Of a stretch of 64,000 nt of DNA, positions 22,064 to 37,000 are shown in pieces; the stretch's first letter is position 1; each line of letters begins with the position of its first letter. Both the position numbers and the translations under genes were made by a program. Under the pieces are notes generated by a model. The model was given only the letters and a program-made list of their open reading frames with translations. It did not search any database and was not told where the DNA came from. The stretch is from Siphonodentalium dalli (lineage: Eukaryota; Mollusca; Scaphopoda; Gadilida; Siphonodentaliidae), in NCBI GenBank assembly GCA_032622095.1, contig CP136065.1, positions 156,057,577 through 156,121,576 on the forward strand. Reading direction: 5' to 3'.

Positions 22064-25000
22064 GTAATTAGAAAACAATTCGAAACCCCAAATGTCTCTC
22101 CTTTTTGTGTTAAAGATACTGAATATGACAGTCTCTTCTCAGCGTGCCAAACCTCATGGAGTCTATTTATTTGTCGATATTTTATGGCGGTTTGATCAGA
22201 GCGGAAAAAAACAAACAGGTTCCCGCATGTCTGAACTTACTGAAGTCGTGAAGACTGAACTCTGACAGTGACAAGTCACTTGTAATAGTATCACATTCGC
22301 AGATTGCACTAGTTTTTGAAAATTGGCAAGAGGCAATGCAAACCACGATTATGACCCAAGGCTATCATTCGGCACATTCTCAGCTAAGTGGGCCCAATGG
22401 TAGGGATGTTCAACGTCACGACGTAATTTTTAAGATTTGCGTAAAAAGAGTCAAAAGTGAGCACTTTTTTATTTTTCATATCTTTTTAATAACAAATTCA
22501 AATGAAATGGCAATAAAGAGCCTGGTAGAACGTTATCTCGCCAAACCGACGTTATAATTATTATCTGGGTCTTACGTTTATAAGTATTTTTTTTGAGACG
22601 TCAAAGTTGCCCATTTTCGTCGTGTTTTGTACGTAAAAAATCTATGTGACAATTCGCCAGGTGTTTTTGGGGCTGCTCCGACTGGCTAATACAATATTAC
22701 ACAAATATCAGGTAAGTACATCGGAAAGAGAATTATTAGATCTTTTGAATGGCGTGTGAAACGCCTGCACCCCAAAATTATAAGTATGCGTTTTAAATAT
22801 AAAAATACTTTGAAGTCGCCCCCCAAAGACCCCTTTATTGATTCCCGGTAGTTTCATTAAGTATAAACAAGAGGATCACCCAATGCATTGAATAAAAGTA
22901 TTTCTGATTGGCTGAGCTTTGTATTAGCCAGTCGGAGCATCCTATCATAACACGCCTCTTTCTAATCTTCGAACGAGATAACCCGCAGTGCATTTCTCTA
23001 TTACGCAACGCCATTGTTCAGCGCCATGCTTGCGACGTCAAACACATACGCGTATTAAATTGCAGATTGTAAATATTTCTAATTGTTTACGGGTACTATT
23101 AATAATCAGAAAAGACAGATTGCTTCTACCAAACATTTGCATTTTGAATCTGACCTTGTTCAGACGGACGGCCTCTCTCTGATTTTTTTGAATTCTGGGT
23201 AATTGACAGCTATTGAATATCGATGCCAGTAGCCACATGCTCATGTTTTCTGAGCATCGAACTCAATTTGAAGCCGATTTTCGGTAGCATTTCAAAGGCA
23301 TATCGCTTGTCAAGTATTTTAATTGCGTTCAGCGTGTTTCGTTTGCCAAAATATGTTTTGAGAATGACAACATTCGAATGTAAATCAATGACCTAGTTCC
23401 AGTTAGCTGACGAAACTCCGCCCATTGACTTCACAAGTGACACAGTTGTAAACAAATACACAATACCACACGTGGGTGACAGCGAGAATGCATCAGCTTA
23501 CAACAGTTGGACTGAATGCCCTGTGTATTACTATTTTATATATGCCTTCATCATTGGAAATATTACATGACTGACATATATGCTAGTTTGAATTATATTA
23601 CATTTAAAACAATTTGTTTTATGTACTTTTATAAGTTTTCTCACTTTTGATTTCAATTGTCTTTTTTTTAGTTCCATCTTCAGCTAAATAAAAACAATAC
23701 ACCTTGGGAGTGACTAATAGTGATGTAATAAAATTAATAGTTAATGGAGTGGTGTGGGCACTTTAAAATAGGAACAGGGCAGCAAAATCTGGGTGTAATG
23801 TTGTGGAGAGCCCTGCATGTAGGCCGATGCCAAATATTTCATATGTATGCACTCAAAGGTGTCTAGATATAAATTAATAAAAAAAATGGCATGAGGGATC
23901 TTGAAGTTGGATGTAGAAGGTATAATTTGATTCCCAACTGCTAAGTTATGTATCCCTACTGCCCCTCCCCCAGACACCAAATTTAATTTCCTTACCATTG
24001 CCGCAAATTAACTCTACCAGGAATTAAAATTAATATTGTCTCAACAATGGCAATTGGACATGCACAAGTTTGCTTTTCTGTGTGTTTTGACTCTTCATGA
24101 CTGACAGGCATGACTGACGTACATGCATGGCTGACATACCTGACTGACTGACTTACATGACTGACAGACATGACTGACATACATGACTTACATGACTGAC
24201 TGACATGACTGACAGACATGACTGACAGGACTGACTGACATGACTGACTGACATGACGGACCCTGGTGGATTGATCCTATCTGTCCCAGATGGATGGATG
24301 GATCCTACTTGTCCCAGATGGATGGGTGGATCCTATCTGTCCCAGCTGGATGGATGGATCCTATCTGTCCCAGATGGATGGATGGATCCTATTTGTCCCT
24401 AGATGGATAGATGGATCCTACTTGTCCCAGATGGATGGATGGATCCTATCTGTCCCAGATGGATGGATGGATCCTATCTGTCCCTAGATGGATAGATGGA
24501 TCCTACTTGTCCCAGATGGATGGATGGATCCTATCTGTCCCAGATGGATGGATGGATCCTATCTGTCCCTAGATGGATAGATGGATCCTACTTGTCCCAG
24601 ATGGATGGATGGATCCTATCTGTCCCAGATGGATGGATGGATCCTATCTGTCCCTAGATGGATAGATGGATCCTATCTGTCCCTAGATGGATGGATGGAT
24701 CCTATCTGTCCCAGATGGATGGATGGATCCTATCTGTCCCAGTTGGATGGATTGATCCTATCTGTCCCAGACGGATGGATGGATCCTATCTGTCCCAGAT
24801 GGATGGATGGATCCTATCTGTCCCAGTTGGATGGATTGATCCTATCTGTCCCAGATGGATGGATGGATCCTATCTGTCCCAGATGGATGGATGGATCCTA
24901 TCTGTCCCAGATGGATGGATGGATGGATCATATCTGTCCCGGATGGATCCTATATATCCCAGATGGATGGGTGGAATGAGTGTTGTTTTTCTTCCCCTGA

Positions 25001-28000
25001 GAAGTGGTAAGGCTGTGGCTGTAAGGGTAGGTCAATGGAGGCCGCACACCCTAACCCATTTAAACTAACCAATCAAAGTTAACGTTATGATTAGGTGGAG
25101 TAATTGTAGAGGTTCGTATCATCTCGATGTCAATATTTCTAAATATCAAAAATATATATTAAACAATCACGCATTTGAAGTGTTGTTTTTCTTTCCCTGA
25201 GAGATGGTAAGGCTGTGGCTGTACGGGGAGGTTGGAGGCCACACACCGCAACCCATTTAAACTAAGCAATCAAACTTAACGTTACGATTAGGTTCGTACT
25301 TTCATATCGTCTCGATGTAAATATTTCTAAATATCAAAATATATACTACACAATCTATCTGCTGTGTTATTTTTCTTCCTGGAGGGATCGTAAGGGTTGC
25401 CTTCTGAACCATGGTCACTTGTATGTGACTTTCGGTGTACCGACGATATTTGATGAGATAGCAAAATATAGGGGGGGGGGGTAAGCATAATGAGAATAAC
25501 TTATCAATATTAAATCACAAAGCATAATGCTTTGTAATAAGCAAACAAAGCATACATTTTTCTACCTAACAAACCATACCGCATCCATTTTCGATGTACG
25601 GTCTCCAAGTTATGACAAATTTTACTCTGATTCGGATGCGAAATGGCAATTTGGTGTTTTGGCTACTTTTCAACACCATATACTGATCATATAGCCTTAA
25701 ATGTCCAAATAAACCTGAGATAATGGTTAGTATGTTTTATATAAAACAATAATAGTGTAACCAAGCATAAAAAAACAACCCTTTGTCTCCTATATGTCTA
25801 ATATTAGAACACGGATAATTTTTCTGATTTGCCCTACCCCTATAACATCAGTCAAATTTGGGGTCAGTTGGCAACATAAAGTGGCGAAATCCATAAACTT
25901 ACAATAGAATAATCAACAATATGACTTAGTTTCAACTAAAATATGTTTTCAGATGAAAGTTCAACTAGTTTTAACAACTGAAGATAACTTTTTTATTTTT
26001 TATACACAAAAAAACAAGAAAAATGGCAAAAAATGCGAAAAAAACGACAGTTTTGAATATAAGAGATTTTCAATAACCCATTGGGCCATAACGAAAATAT
26101 TTTGCATCCAATAATAGAAATTTTCTCACAATATAGTTAGTCAAACATATAGAATATGTTGTGAAAACATCAAGAAGTATCGATATCAATTTACTGAGTT
26201 ACCAGACCTCAAATATGGCATTTCGTCACAAAATCACATGTCACAAAGCCAAATTTGACTAAGTCCATGTTACGGAACACACATTTCGTCGGTAGATTTT
26301 TTTTTGTTCTTAACCATTAAGGTATGAAATAATGTATTATTGTGCTCTACCCAGTAAGTTAACCACTTATTTATTGAAAAAAAACTAAATTATTGTGTAT
26401 TTTAAAAAATAAATGACGATAAAATCTGGTTTTTAGCCTATTTTGACAATATGGCAAAATTAGCGACTCGGAAATCTTAAAAATGACCCATTTTTGGGGT
26501 ACTAAAATGTCCGTAACTCAAAAAATATTTGACGAATCTGAAAAAGGTTTTCGGTTCTGTAACCAGCATGGTGAGATCTACAAAATAAGCACAAAAATGA
26601 ATAGATTCTAACAATTTGAATTTTTCATGAACATCCCTACCAATGGACATGATGTTTCACCGAAAAATCAAAGTTAACCGTAAGAGCCAATTCGGTTAGT
26701 TTCTTGAAGCAGGGTATCCATATAATCGAAATCTGTATTGCCGGACGTTTTATCAAATTATCCGCCGACATACCACAGATGGAAATATGGGCCTCCAATT
26801 TTCCATGCGACAGAATACGTTACTATGCAAACGCCATTATGTATAACACCAAGAGATTGCATTCGGATTTGCAAAGTATTATAATGATCTGAAACTCGTC
26901 CCAAGATCACAAAGCTAGTGCTCTAATTCGTTCTCTTCTCAATCTTTGGATTCATCACCATGGGAACCAAAGTGGATAATTATGGGGCATAATAGGTTGC
27001 GAAGGCTAAATTAAGCAAACATGTATTGTGGTGGTCATGCATGTGCGAAATGATATATGATTATATATGTTATTATAAACTAATGTATTTGGAAGTATAT
27101 TATCTGCGATGGCTGTCGATTGAAATCTAAATTGTACTATTAGCATGCATCTCGTTGACAGTGGTAACGTATTCTGTCGCTTCATACCTAAAGTGCTCAC
27201 AAGCAAAACATTAAACATAAAATACTCATTTGGCATCAATGAAATCAATTTTATTCCATATCATGTCAAATGTACCAGTTTAGTTCTGGTAAATATGCAT
27301 GCAATTAACAATTAATCATGCAGTGACTGTACATAGTGGGTAGATGCTACTAATACGCCCAACATTGGTTTATATAGGCTAAATCTGCAGTCTGCGTGGT
27401 AATAACTTAGGCTTGGGAGGTCTCGACATGATTTATATGAACGTTGTGAAGTCAGTTGCATGATTGTTCATTGACACACACATCAGCCGTGCTCTTTAAT
27501 ATGAAACCAAGTGATCACAATCGACTAGTACACACAACGTGTGTGTATATACATCTTCCCAAGAAACAACCAACAAGCATTTCCTATTATATGTTGAAAA
27601 AAAAATACGATTGTGTCACGCTGTCAAGATTGACCACCTATATTTTCTATATATAAAGCATATATATATATAAGAGAATATATATGGTCAATCGTGATGG
27701 TTTGTCACATATCATGAGTTCAAAACAGCATCTCACATGTCAATTGTCCTGTATGTCATACTTTTTGATGATCAAATTATTGAAATAAGAGTGCAGTGTG
27801 CAATTCATGCCACCATCCCATTCCCCCAGTCATCACAGGCACGGATGGCCTTCGCAGTGGGTATTGCTGTTAAAGATGGTCTATCTCTTTGTAAACATGT
27901 GTTATATAGTTAACAGTGTATAAAATAATATAAATCGCCCATCAGCATTCGCCGGTAATGCTCATCTTTGTTCGTTCTGTAGGATTGACGGATCTACGAA

Positions 28001-31000
28001 TCTCCGAAAGTCTTTCTTCTGGGAGTACAACAAGCTATCCCATATTTGGCGCATTTAGGCCTATAGACCAACTGCCTCTGATAAAGCTATATAAGCTCTA
28101 ATTAATTGACCCTCCTTAACGGTGTTGACATGCGGTATGACCGCGGTGTAATACCGTGGTCATGCGGTAATGGAACCACGAAATACTGCATGGTCGCTGT
28201 TGAGTTTTTGGTACCGCGGAAACATGTGGTAGCGCACACCATGACCGCGGTGACATGTGGTAGCGACCGCGGTTACACGCGGTAGTGCATTTCACGACCG
28301 TGGTTGTCTTACGCGGTAACGAATTTCATGACTAATATCTTCTTGACTGGATAGGCCTCTAGAGGTGGTATTCATACATACTAGTAAGCGAGCTGACTCG
28401 ATCGGCATTTTCAAAATTCAAAACATGAAATTCATGAATGATTAAATGTGATAATTAAATTCTCTATTATTTTATATAATTATTTATATAGCGTGATGCT
28501 ATTATTAAAATTCATAAAAGCTTCAGATTTGATAAAATAGTACATATGTATGTTTCCCGTTTTCGTCTGTATAACAGATTTATCTACTAGTGATGTTCCG
28601 ATAATGTAATTTAAGCCCATCGGACCGATTTCCGATAACTGGACGCACAATCGGCCAAATTTTGATTCTGTTGTTTATATATATTGGGTATTTGTTCCCA
28701 TATACACCCATTGCACTCCCTATCTCGACAGGCGACCATGATTCATCCAGTCGGGATAAAATTTTAGTATTTGTCACTGAAAATTAGTAATTTCCTTGCA
28801 TTTCCTGATAGTCACAAAAGGCTTACACTGTACTGGTAATATACTGTGCTCAATTGACCAGCGTTTTCACTAGGGGTGCCACGATTAATCGTATAATCGA
28901 TGAACCGTTGATAACCACGATAATCGATTACCATTTCCATCGTTGATTAATCTGCATTATTTATTTTTACATCGGAAACTGTCGGATATTATTGAATACC
29001 GTGTTTGTTTTACACAGTTTAATCTACAGAAGGAATATTAAAATATATATAGTTTTGTTCATATGCCTGATAATACATTTAAAGGAACATACGGTATTGC
29101 TGATGCATGTCAGATCAGTCCTTCGAATTTGGAAAACGTAGGTGCGCGATATATCGCTCGGAGCTTTTGGAATTTGCGCGCGCCTTTTTTGCGGGAGCAC
29201 AATTCAAATTAACATGGATGAAATGATTACTGAATAAAGACAAACACAATTATAATGATACACACGTGTAATTCCAAGTGTGCCTTTGGCAACTTAAAGT
29301 GAAAACAGAAATAAAAACATATGTTTATATTGTAGTACAATATCTAGACCACAATAATCCGATTATCTGGCAATCCAGGTGAATCTAATTACGGTAATGA
29401 GTCCACTTCCGCGTCTGAGAGCGCATGCTCACCAGACTCGCAGTCGCTTAAAACTTCAAACTCGGAAGTGGAATCGTTACCGCAATCAGTTTCACCGGAA
29501 TCCGACGAATTAACCGGGGCTCTCTTTCGTTTTGATAGAGTCGGTATTTGAGGAGGCTCCAATGTCCATTTTTCGTTTTTCTCCGAGTCGAAAGATACTG
29601 GCTTCGAAGTCTAGCTTCGAAGTATAGTTAAACTTAAAACCTAATCTATGTCAATAATATTCAAATGAATCGGCGAATCCCGCATGCCGAAACATCAAAC
29701 GAGGCTGCCAAAGAATTGACACTGTTTTTTTGCGTGAACTCGCACGTGCAGCAGTTGTGACGAGGTGTACCCGAATCATTGAGTGAGAAAGACGCCGGCG
29801 GCCGCTTTGATCTTTGTTATTATGTTCGTAATCAACGTCATCGCTACTGAGAAAGATACACGGTGAATAGTCTTGTCGGCGTTTAACCATTGATGTGCTG
29901 TTTGTTAAAATCTCGTTCACTGGCTGCAAATTCCGACGCGCGCATTTAAATTTTTCGGCGTGCGCATTTAATAACTCGCTGGTTTTTAGATCCGCGTGCG
30001 CCAAGGCGCGCAAGCGCAATTGCGCGCCTCAAAATCGAAGGACTGTCAGATGGTCAGTCTGTGTCGCTATGATGACGCCATGCAAAATTCCTGTATACTA
30101 CCACTGTGGCTCAGTATACTCCAAGTCTATATGACAGCAATTATTATTCATCAATCTAAATAATCTTCGCCATTCCATAATTTGTCGCAACTTCCAAGTA
30201 CTCAATCACAAGTTAAAGACATTTACACTGCGTGCACGTGTTTCATGCATGGTTAATTGGTAGCAGGGTTTCCGTTACTATGACTCAGCGGAATGGCCTC
30301 ATTCCCCTCGCTGATGATCTGTTTGAGACATACATGTACATAAAATCAATAGCAATCTATCATGTAAGATGCATTTTCATTGGCTGCATTTAATGGTGTT
30401 TTGACTTATAAAACACATATTATGCATATTTTAGAATTACGGAAAAACAAATGGACTTTAATTTGGTATTTTAAAAGTGGCAGAAATCTCCAAATTATTA
30501 TAAAAAAAGACTACATCTAGATCAATATTTTTTAAAGTAATAGAAAGTAAACGTCATTACTCATAACGGACTTACCTCATAAGTTTAGCAATGGTTTAGC
30601 CATTAATCATAAGGGGTGGCTCCCTAGTAGTGCTGAATTGGTCACTCACTGATTTTTCGCTCAACTTTACAATGTAAAGTTTTATCTATTGCCATGGGTT
30701 GGCTTCCGTCTTCCGTGCGTCAACAATTTCCTTCAGCACGCCCTACAGGCTACCGGGTACATCCCTTTAATATCCGATCTTCACCAAACTTCATATGTAG
30801 CTTCAGGGTGACCTATAGATTGGGTGCTATCAAATATTTTGACCGAAATTTGTTGAAAAACATGCCACCAGTGGCCATCTTGGAATTTACTCTTTGTATG
30901 ACTAAATCCTTCTGCACACCCTACAGGCCACATCTCTCATCCGATCTTCACCAAACATTATATGGATCTTCGGGGTGACCTCTAGATGGGAGCCTCCTAT

Positions 31001-34000
31001 TTTGACCGAAATTAAAAAAAAAATATGGCCGCCAGCAGCCATTTTGGATTCAAATTTGAATCCATCGGCACACCCTGCAGCCTGCATTTATTGAAGAATT
31101 GATTTTAAAATTTACAGGCATGTTTAGAATCACCTCTAGACGGGTGCTATGATGCGATCAAATTTGAACAATTTTCGATGAAAAACATGGCCGCTGGCAG
31201 CCATCTTGGATTATACTCTTTACATGACTAATTCCTTTGGCACACCCTACAGACCACATTCCTCATCTTATGATTAATAAACTTCAAATGGATCTTCGGG
31301 GTGACCTCTAAATGGGACTCCCATTTGAAAAACATGGCCGCCAGCGTCCATCTTGGAATTTACTCTTTGTATGACTAAATCCTTTGGTGCACCCTACAGA
31401 CCATATCCCTCATACAATCGTCACCAAATGTCATATAGATTTTTGGGGTGACCTCTAGTTTACTTTCCTTCTTCTCTATCAATCTATTTGTTATTCAGCT
31501 AAAAATTAACTCCTTCCCAAGTTGAGCTATTGTATCTATATTTGGGAATTGCCAGACCTGTTCAAGACCTTGGCTGCAGCAGAACTCTATTAACACCGAC
31601 CTCCTCCCAACACTGAAATGCAGTAAAAGGCCATGCAGTGAACTTTGATTCAGCAATAATAAATCTTGAATTTGTATTCCTCTTTTGTAGTTTCAAGAGT
31701 TTGACAACATTTACTGCAAATACAGCTTTACATTTGGCCAAGATTGGGTTACCACCACCGTGAGTACATTTAGAAATTCTATTTTTTTATAGTGAATTTG
31801 TTTTTGGAAAGGTATATATGGTCAGCCAAATTAACATATACTCAAATATTTGAAGATATCTCTAAATATTTGGAGATATCTCTAAATTATTTGGAGATAC
31901 ATGTTTCTCTAAGTATTTGGAGATAACTCTAATTATTTGGAGATATCTCTAGTTATTTGGAGATATCTCTAAATATTTGGAGATAACTGTATTTAAGAAA
32001 TGAATGTAGTGGGTGCGTGCAGACCTGTATAATGCCAAAAATGTTGTCAGGGAGATTTGCTGCATCTGTCAGGGAGATTTGGTGTCTTGTCCGGGAGATT
32101 TTGAAATCCAAACCAAAACATACTGGTACAATTTCATTAATTTTCTTTATGAGAAATAAATTCGGAATGAAGAAATAATGAAATTGCAAATATTAATTTA
32201 TTTCAATACATGTATGTATTCCACTTTCGTCTGATTGGAAAAGTGTATTTAATTTATTGAGTTATTTGATTATGAGCTCCAGGTAGGAGAAAACAGTTTC
32301 ATTTGAAAGTCGCAAACAATCTCTGTTGTTTGATGAACTCAATCAGTGTCTTTATCTACCATTTCCTTTGATATTCCCTAATAAAATTGGTGATAATGAA
32401 TTGGCGATAAAAACATCTGTATCATTACTGCAGTTGCGGTCACATAAATCGTGTGAAAATCAAAACGACATTGCAATGTATGTTCATACGTAATATAAAC
32501 AAATAGTATCTAGGTTTTAACATTATTTGATTGCCTACCATCATGGGCATTATGGTACAACATATCACAAAGTAACTAATATGTATTTGTTGAGTTTTCA
32601 TTATAAATTATATAAAACATGCAGGTGTAAAATGGGATATGGCGCTGTGGTCTTTGGGGCCCATTATGTAAACCATGAAGCAGTTTACACTAAATGTGCC
32701 CCCAAAGACCACAGCATCGTATCCCCCCAATAACTCACACACACTATATTCATTTTTTATATTTTTATAACTTTTTAGCTCAACTTACTTTGTAAGTTTG
32801 AGCTATTGCCATGGTTTGGCGTCCGTGTGTCCGTCAACAATTTCCTTTGGCGCGGGCTACATGTCGTACCTTTGTTCTGATCTTCATGAAATTTGTCATG
32901 AATGTTGACATTGACATGTAGATGGGAACGAGCCATTTTGGTGTCATTCGGCCAAAAAACATGGCCGCTGGCAGCCATCTTGGAATTCAAAATTCAATCC
33001 ATTGGCGCAGGGGCTACAGGTCGTACTGTTCGTCTTATCATCATGAAATTTGTCATGGATGTTAATATTGACATGTAGATGGGAACGAGTGATTTTGGGG
33101 TCGTTCGGCCAAAAAACATGGCCGCAAGCAGCCATCTTGGATTTTACTCTTTGCATGACTAAATCCTTTGGCACGGGCTACAGGTTGTAGCTTTGGTCGC
33201 AACTTCATGAAATTATTCATGGATATTAACAATGACATGTAGATGGGAACGAGTCATTTTGGTGTCGATTGTCCGAAAAACATGGCCGTCAGCAGCCATC
33301 TTGGATTTTACTCTTTACATGACTAAATCCTTTGGCGCGGGCTACAGGTCGTACCTTTTGTCTTATGTTTATGAAATTTGAAATATTGACGTGTAGATGG
33401 GAACGAGTCATTTTGGGGTCATTCGGCAAAAAAACATGGCTGCTGGTGGCCATCTTGGATTTTACTCTTTGCATGACTAAATCCTTTGGCGCGGGCTACA
33501 GGTCGTAGCTTTGGTCGGAACTTCACGAAATTTGTCATGGATGTTAACAATGACATGTAGATGGGAACGGGTCATTTTGGGGTCATTCGGCAAAAAAACA
33601 TGGCTGCTGGTGGCCATCTTGGATTTAAAAATTCAATCCATTGGTGCGGGCTACAGGTCGTACTATTCGTCTGATTATCATGAAATTTGTCATGAATGTT
33701 AATATTGACATGTAGATGGGAACGAGTGATTTTGGGGTCGTTCGGCCAAAAAACATGGCCGCCAGCAGCCATCTTGGATTTTACTCTTTGCATGACTAAA
33801 TCCTTTGGCGCGGGCTACAGGTCGTAGCTTTGGTCGGAACTTCATCAAATTTGTCATGGATGTTAACAATGACATGTAGATGGGAACGGGTCATTTTGGG
33901 GTTGTTCGGCCAAAAAACATGGCCTGCCAGCAGCCATCTTGGATTTTACTCTTTGCATGACTAAATCCTTTGTCACGGGCTACAGGTCGTAGCTTTGGTC

Positions 34001-37000
34001 AGATCTTCATGAAATTTGTCATGGATGTTAACAATGACATGTAGATGGGAACGAGTCCTTTGGGGTCAATTTGCCAAAAAAACATGGCCGCCAGCAGCCA
34101 TCTTGGATTTTACTCTTTGCATGACTAAATCCTTTGGCACAGGTCAGACATTGCAATTAGCACCTTTCCTTTCCTATATACTGTCAACCATTAAATTATT
34201 CCCCTACATAAGTTGAGCTACAGTGTCATTGACACTTTCATTGATGATTACCTTAAAAAAGCTGAGTGTATTCTTATTTATTTTCACGAAATATGCCGAT
34301 AATTTGAGACTAGCCCACGCAGCATATTAAGTCAACCCAATATAAGATTTCCAAACTCTTAGCTACAATAACGTGATAGATATAAATAACTGGCTTCAGA
34401 TGCAATTCGGCTGAACTTTTAAAAGCACTGTACATAGTACTGGTATGTAATAATAACAAGTGTTCTGTTTTATTTCTTCCATGATACTTATGAAGGGCAG
34501 GCATCTCAATTTGTAATCATGTTTTTTGACCTAAAATTTAAAGCAGTTTATAAATTTCAATGATTCAAGTAAGCCACTCTGAGACATACTGGATATCTTT
34601 ATATAAGTACTAGTATTGGATGTATTTGTAGACATAGCGTACATACGGTGCATGTATTTTAACTCATGAAACATGAAGTACATGAACATTGCAACTGGGA
34701 GTAGTTTCAATGAGGCTATAAGATCACATGTCACTGTAAACATTTCTTTACTTAATGGATTCCACCATTCAGTTATGAAAGTACACATTAAATAGTCTGG
34801 CATTCATCTGGAGGGGTGTTTAAGAAATGTAATCCGACAACAGACAGACAAACACATAACATATGGGTGATCGCCTGCAAAAAGTACTAAATGCTGCGGC
34901 GCGAGTTGTATCATACACTCCTCGGCATGAACATATAACTCCAGTTCTCAAGCAATTACACTGGCTGCCAGTGGAGTATCGAATCATGTTCAAAATTATT
35001 TTGCTTGTATTCAAATCTCGTAATAACATGTCACCATTGTATATACAGGATATGATCAAAGACAGAAATGTGTGTACATATGGATTACGATCTGATAGTA
35101 GTATGCTTTTGTACATTCCTTTCAACAAACAGAAAACGTTTGGCGATAGGGCATTTTCATTTGCAGGTCCACATCTTTGGAATAGCATTCCACCTCACTT
35201 AAAAATATTCACTGATTTAAATAAGTTTAAGACCGGCCTCAAAACATATCTCTTTGATTCTGTTTGATTTAGCATTTAATTCCTAGATATATGTGCATGT
35301 ACATGTATTATGCTGATTAGGCAATGAGCTCGATGTAATGTAAAGCGCCGTTGAATATGTACTCATAATATTGAGCGCTATACAAATTAATTATTGTATT
35401 GTATTGTATGGGCAGAAGGATTTTTATTAGTTGGTGAGAATTGTTCAGATATTAAGATGGAGATGCACGTTTTTCAAAAATATAGCCAATTATGGCAAGA
35501 AACTTTTTGAATTTCACATATCATCTTCATTGTTTGCAGAATCTGGGAAATTATTAAGAGGTGACAAAACAATGGATTTTGATACATTTGAGAGGTTGAA
35601 AATATTATTTTCTTTGTTGTCCCTTCCAGTACCAAGAACTGCTAGAATAATTAATAATTTCACAGAACACTCCAATCACCAAACAGCTTATTGTCTTGGC
35701 TCTACGAGAGGAGGCTTCATTTTTATCATTATGTGAAGTTAGATTTTTAATTGCATAATATAGTGCCATACCCCCCATATATTATAATGAAGAATAAAGC
35801 AGTCACAAATATTCCAGCCCAATGAAAACAAATTTTGATATGCAGTGTGGTCAACAGCCTTCATAATTGGCTATGGCAATCAGCATTGCCGAAGCAATTT
35901 GCTGAAGCAAACTGGGGCACGGCATACTGTTGCCGTTGCGGATTGCCGAAGCCAAACAATCTGAATTAAGAGGGCTGGGTCAAGCAGGGAGCAATCAACA
36001 GAAATTAGGCCACAGTGTTAAGAGATATGGTGGTCAGCTTTAACTGGGTTATGAAGCCATGACCCAGAACTAATCTCATCCCAATTTTTCATTGAACAGC
36101 ATGAATGACATGAAAGTTCTCAAATATAGAAAAATATTTGTGGGTACTAGTAGTTGTCTTTCTAAGTGAAAATATTTCATGAATAAAAAAAAATTAAGTC
36201 TCCTCTCATGATCTTCAGATACTGGTAAGATATCATGAATATATGATCTGCACTTTTGAAACAAATCTAATTTACAGAACTTCTTGGCACCTGAAAACGG
36301 TGAAATTTTACATATTTTCCTTTCCATAAAAGTGAAGTACATGTAAATGAGATTATAATAACCAATTGGTTGATGGTTCTTAAATATTGTATCACCATAA
36401 TAGCTTGTACCAAATTTCACTAATAAATTCCTGACAGATTTTGAGAAAATCCATTTAGAAATACCAGAAAATATTGGCCAAACTTGCATCTGACCCTTAA
36501 GTTAAACAAATTCCTATGAGAGAGGTCACTTCTCTCTGAATATAGCCCTTTCTTTACTTCACTATGCCCTCCCAAGTTGCCCCAAGTTTTGGAAATTGTG
36601 TATTGCTACCTTAGATGTCAGCTAGCTGAGTACTGTCAATGCACACATACAGTATGCAATACAATTCATTTTCAACCAAAACCAATGAACTACATGTACA
36701 CGTAGTGATAGCTGGTAATTGTGATAGTGCAAACTACACCTATTGAACAACCATGGTAATTTATAAACAAAAAGTAGGCCAAAATGCCTTCACAATTTAG
36801 TATAACCCTTCATGATATAGTGGTGTGGGGCTCCAGTGGTAAAAAAAACTGGCTGACTCATAACATCATGGTATGAAGACGTCATACTTTTAGGAATCCT
36901 GTTTGTTTCCTTTTGGATCACACTCTGTAGATTGGCTTCGTCGAGCAACATCATGTGGTGCATGTGATCATTAGTTTGGTGGAAAATTCAATGTATGAGG

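Larger units (their letters stand above)
22399..26641. mobile_element. Possible long element bounded by GGTAGGGATGTTCA inverted repeats
   Basis: GGTAGGGATGTTCA at 22399-22412 is perfectly inverted at 26628-26641, and both are flanked by AAT (22396-22398, 26642-26644), as expected for a 3-bp target duplication. The interior has no transposase; it includes a small MITE, minisatellites and AT-rich sequence. It lies entirely in B9D1 intron 1. A 14-bp match alone could be chance. Confidence 0.4.

Noticed and set aside
24258-24975. CRISPR-like regular repeats
   Set aside because: No unique spacers; units are contiguous and the genome is eukaryotic.
24290-25068. Long open frames reading [17 protein letters not shown] repeats
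   Set aside because: They are translations of the 28/29-bp minisatellite in several frames, not a repeat protein.
22399-26641. Autonomous transposon in intron 1
   Set aside because: No transposase, integrase or helicase-like frame inside; kept only as a non-autonomous candidate.
32775-33793. Repeated minus-strand peptides of the [16 protein letters not shown] type
   Set aside because: Produced by the ~160-bp tandem-repeat element; each unit gives the same short frame.
34820-35188. Minus-strand 122-codon frame
   Set aside because: Antisense to the LINE C-terminal coding region.
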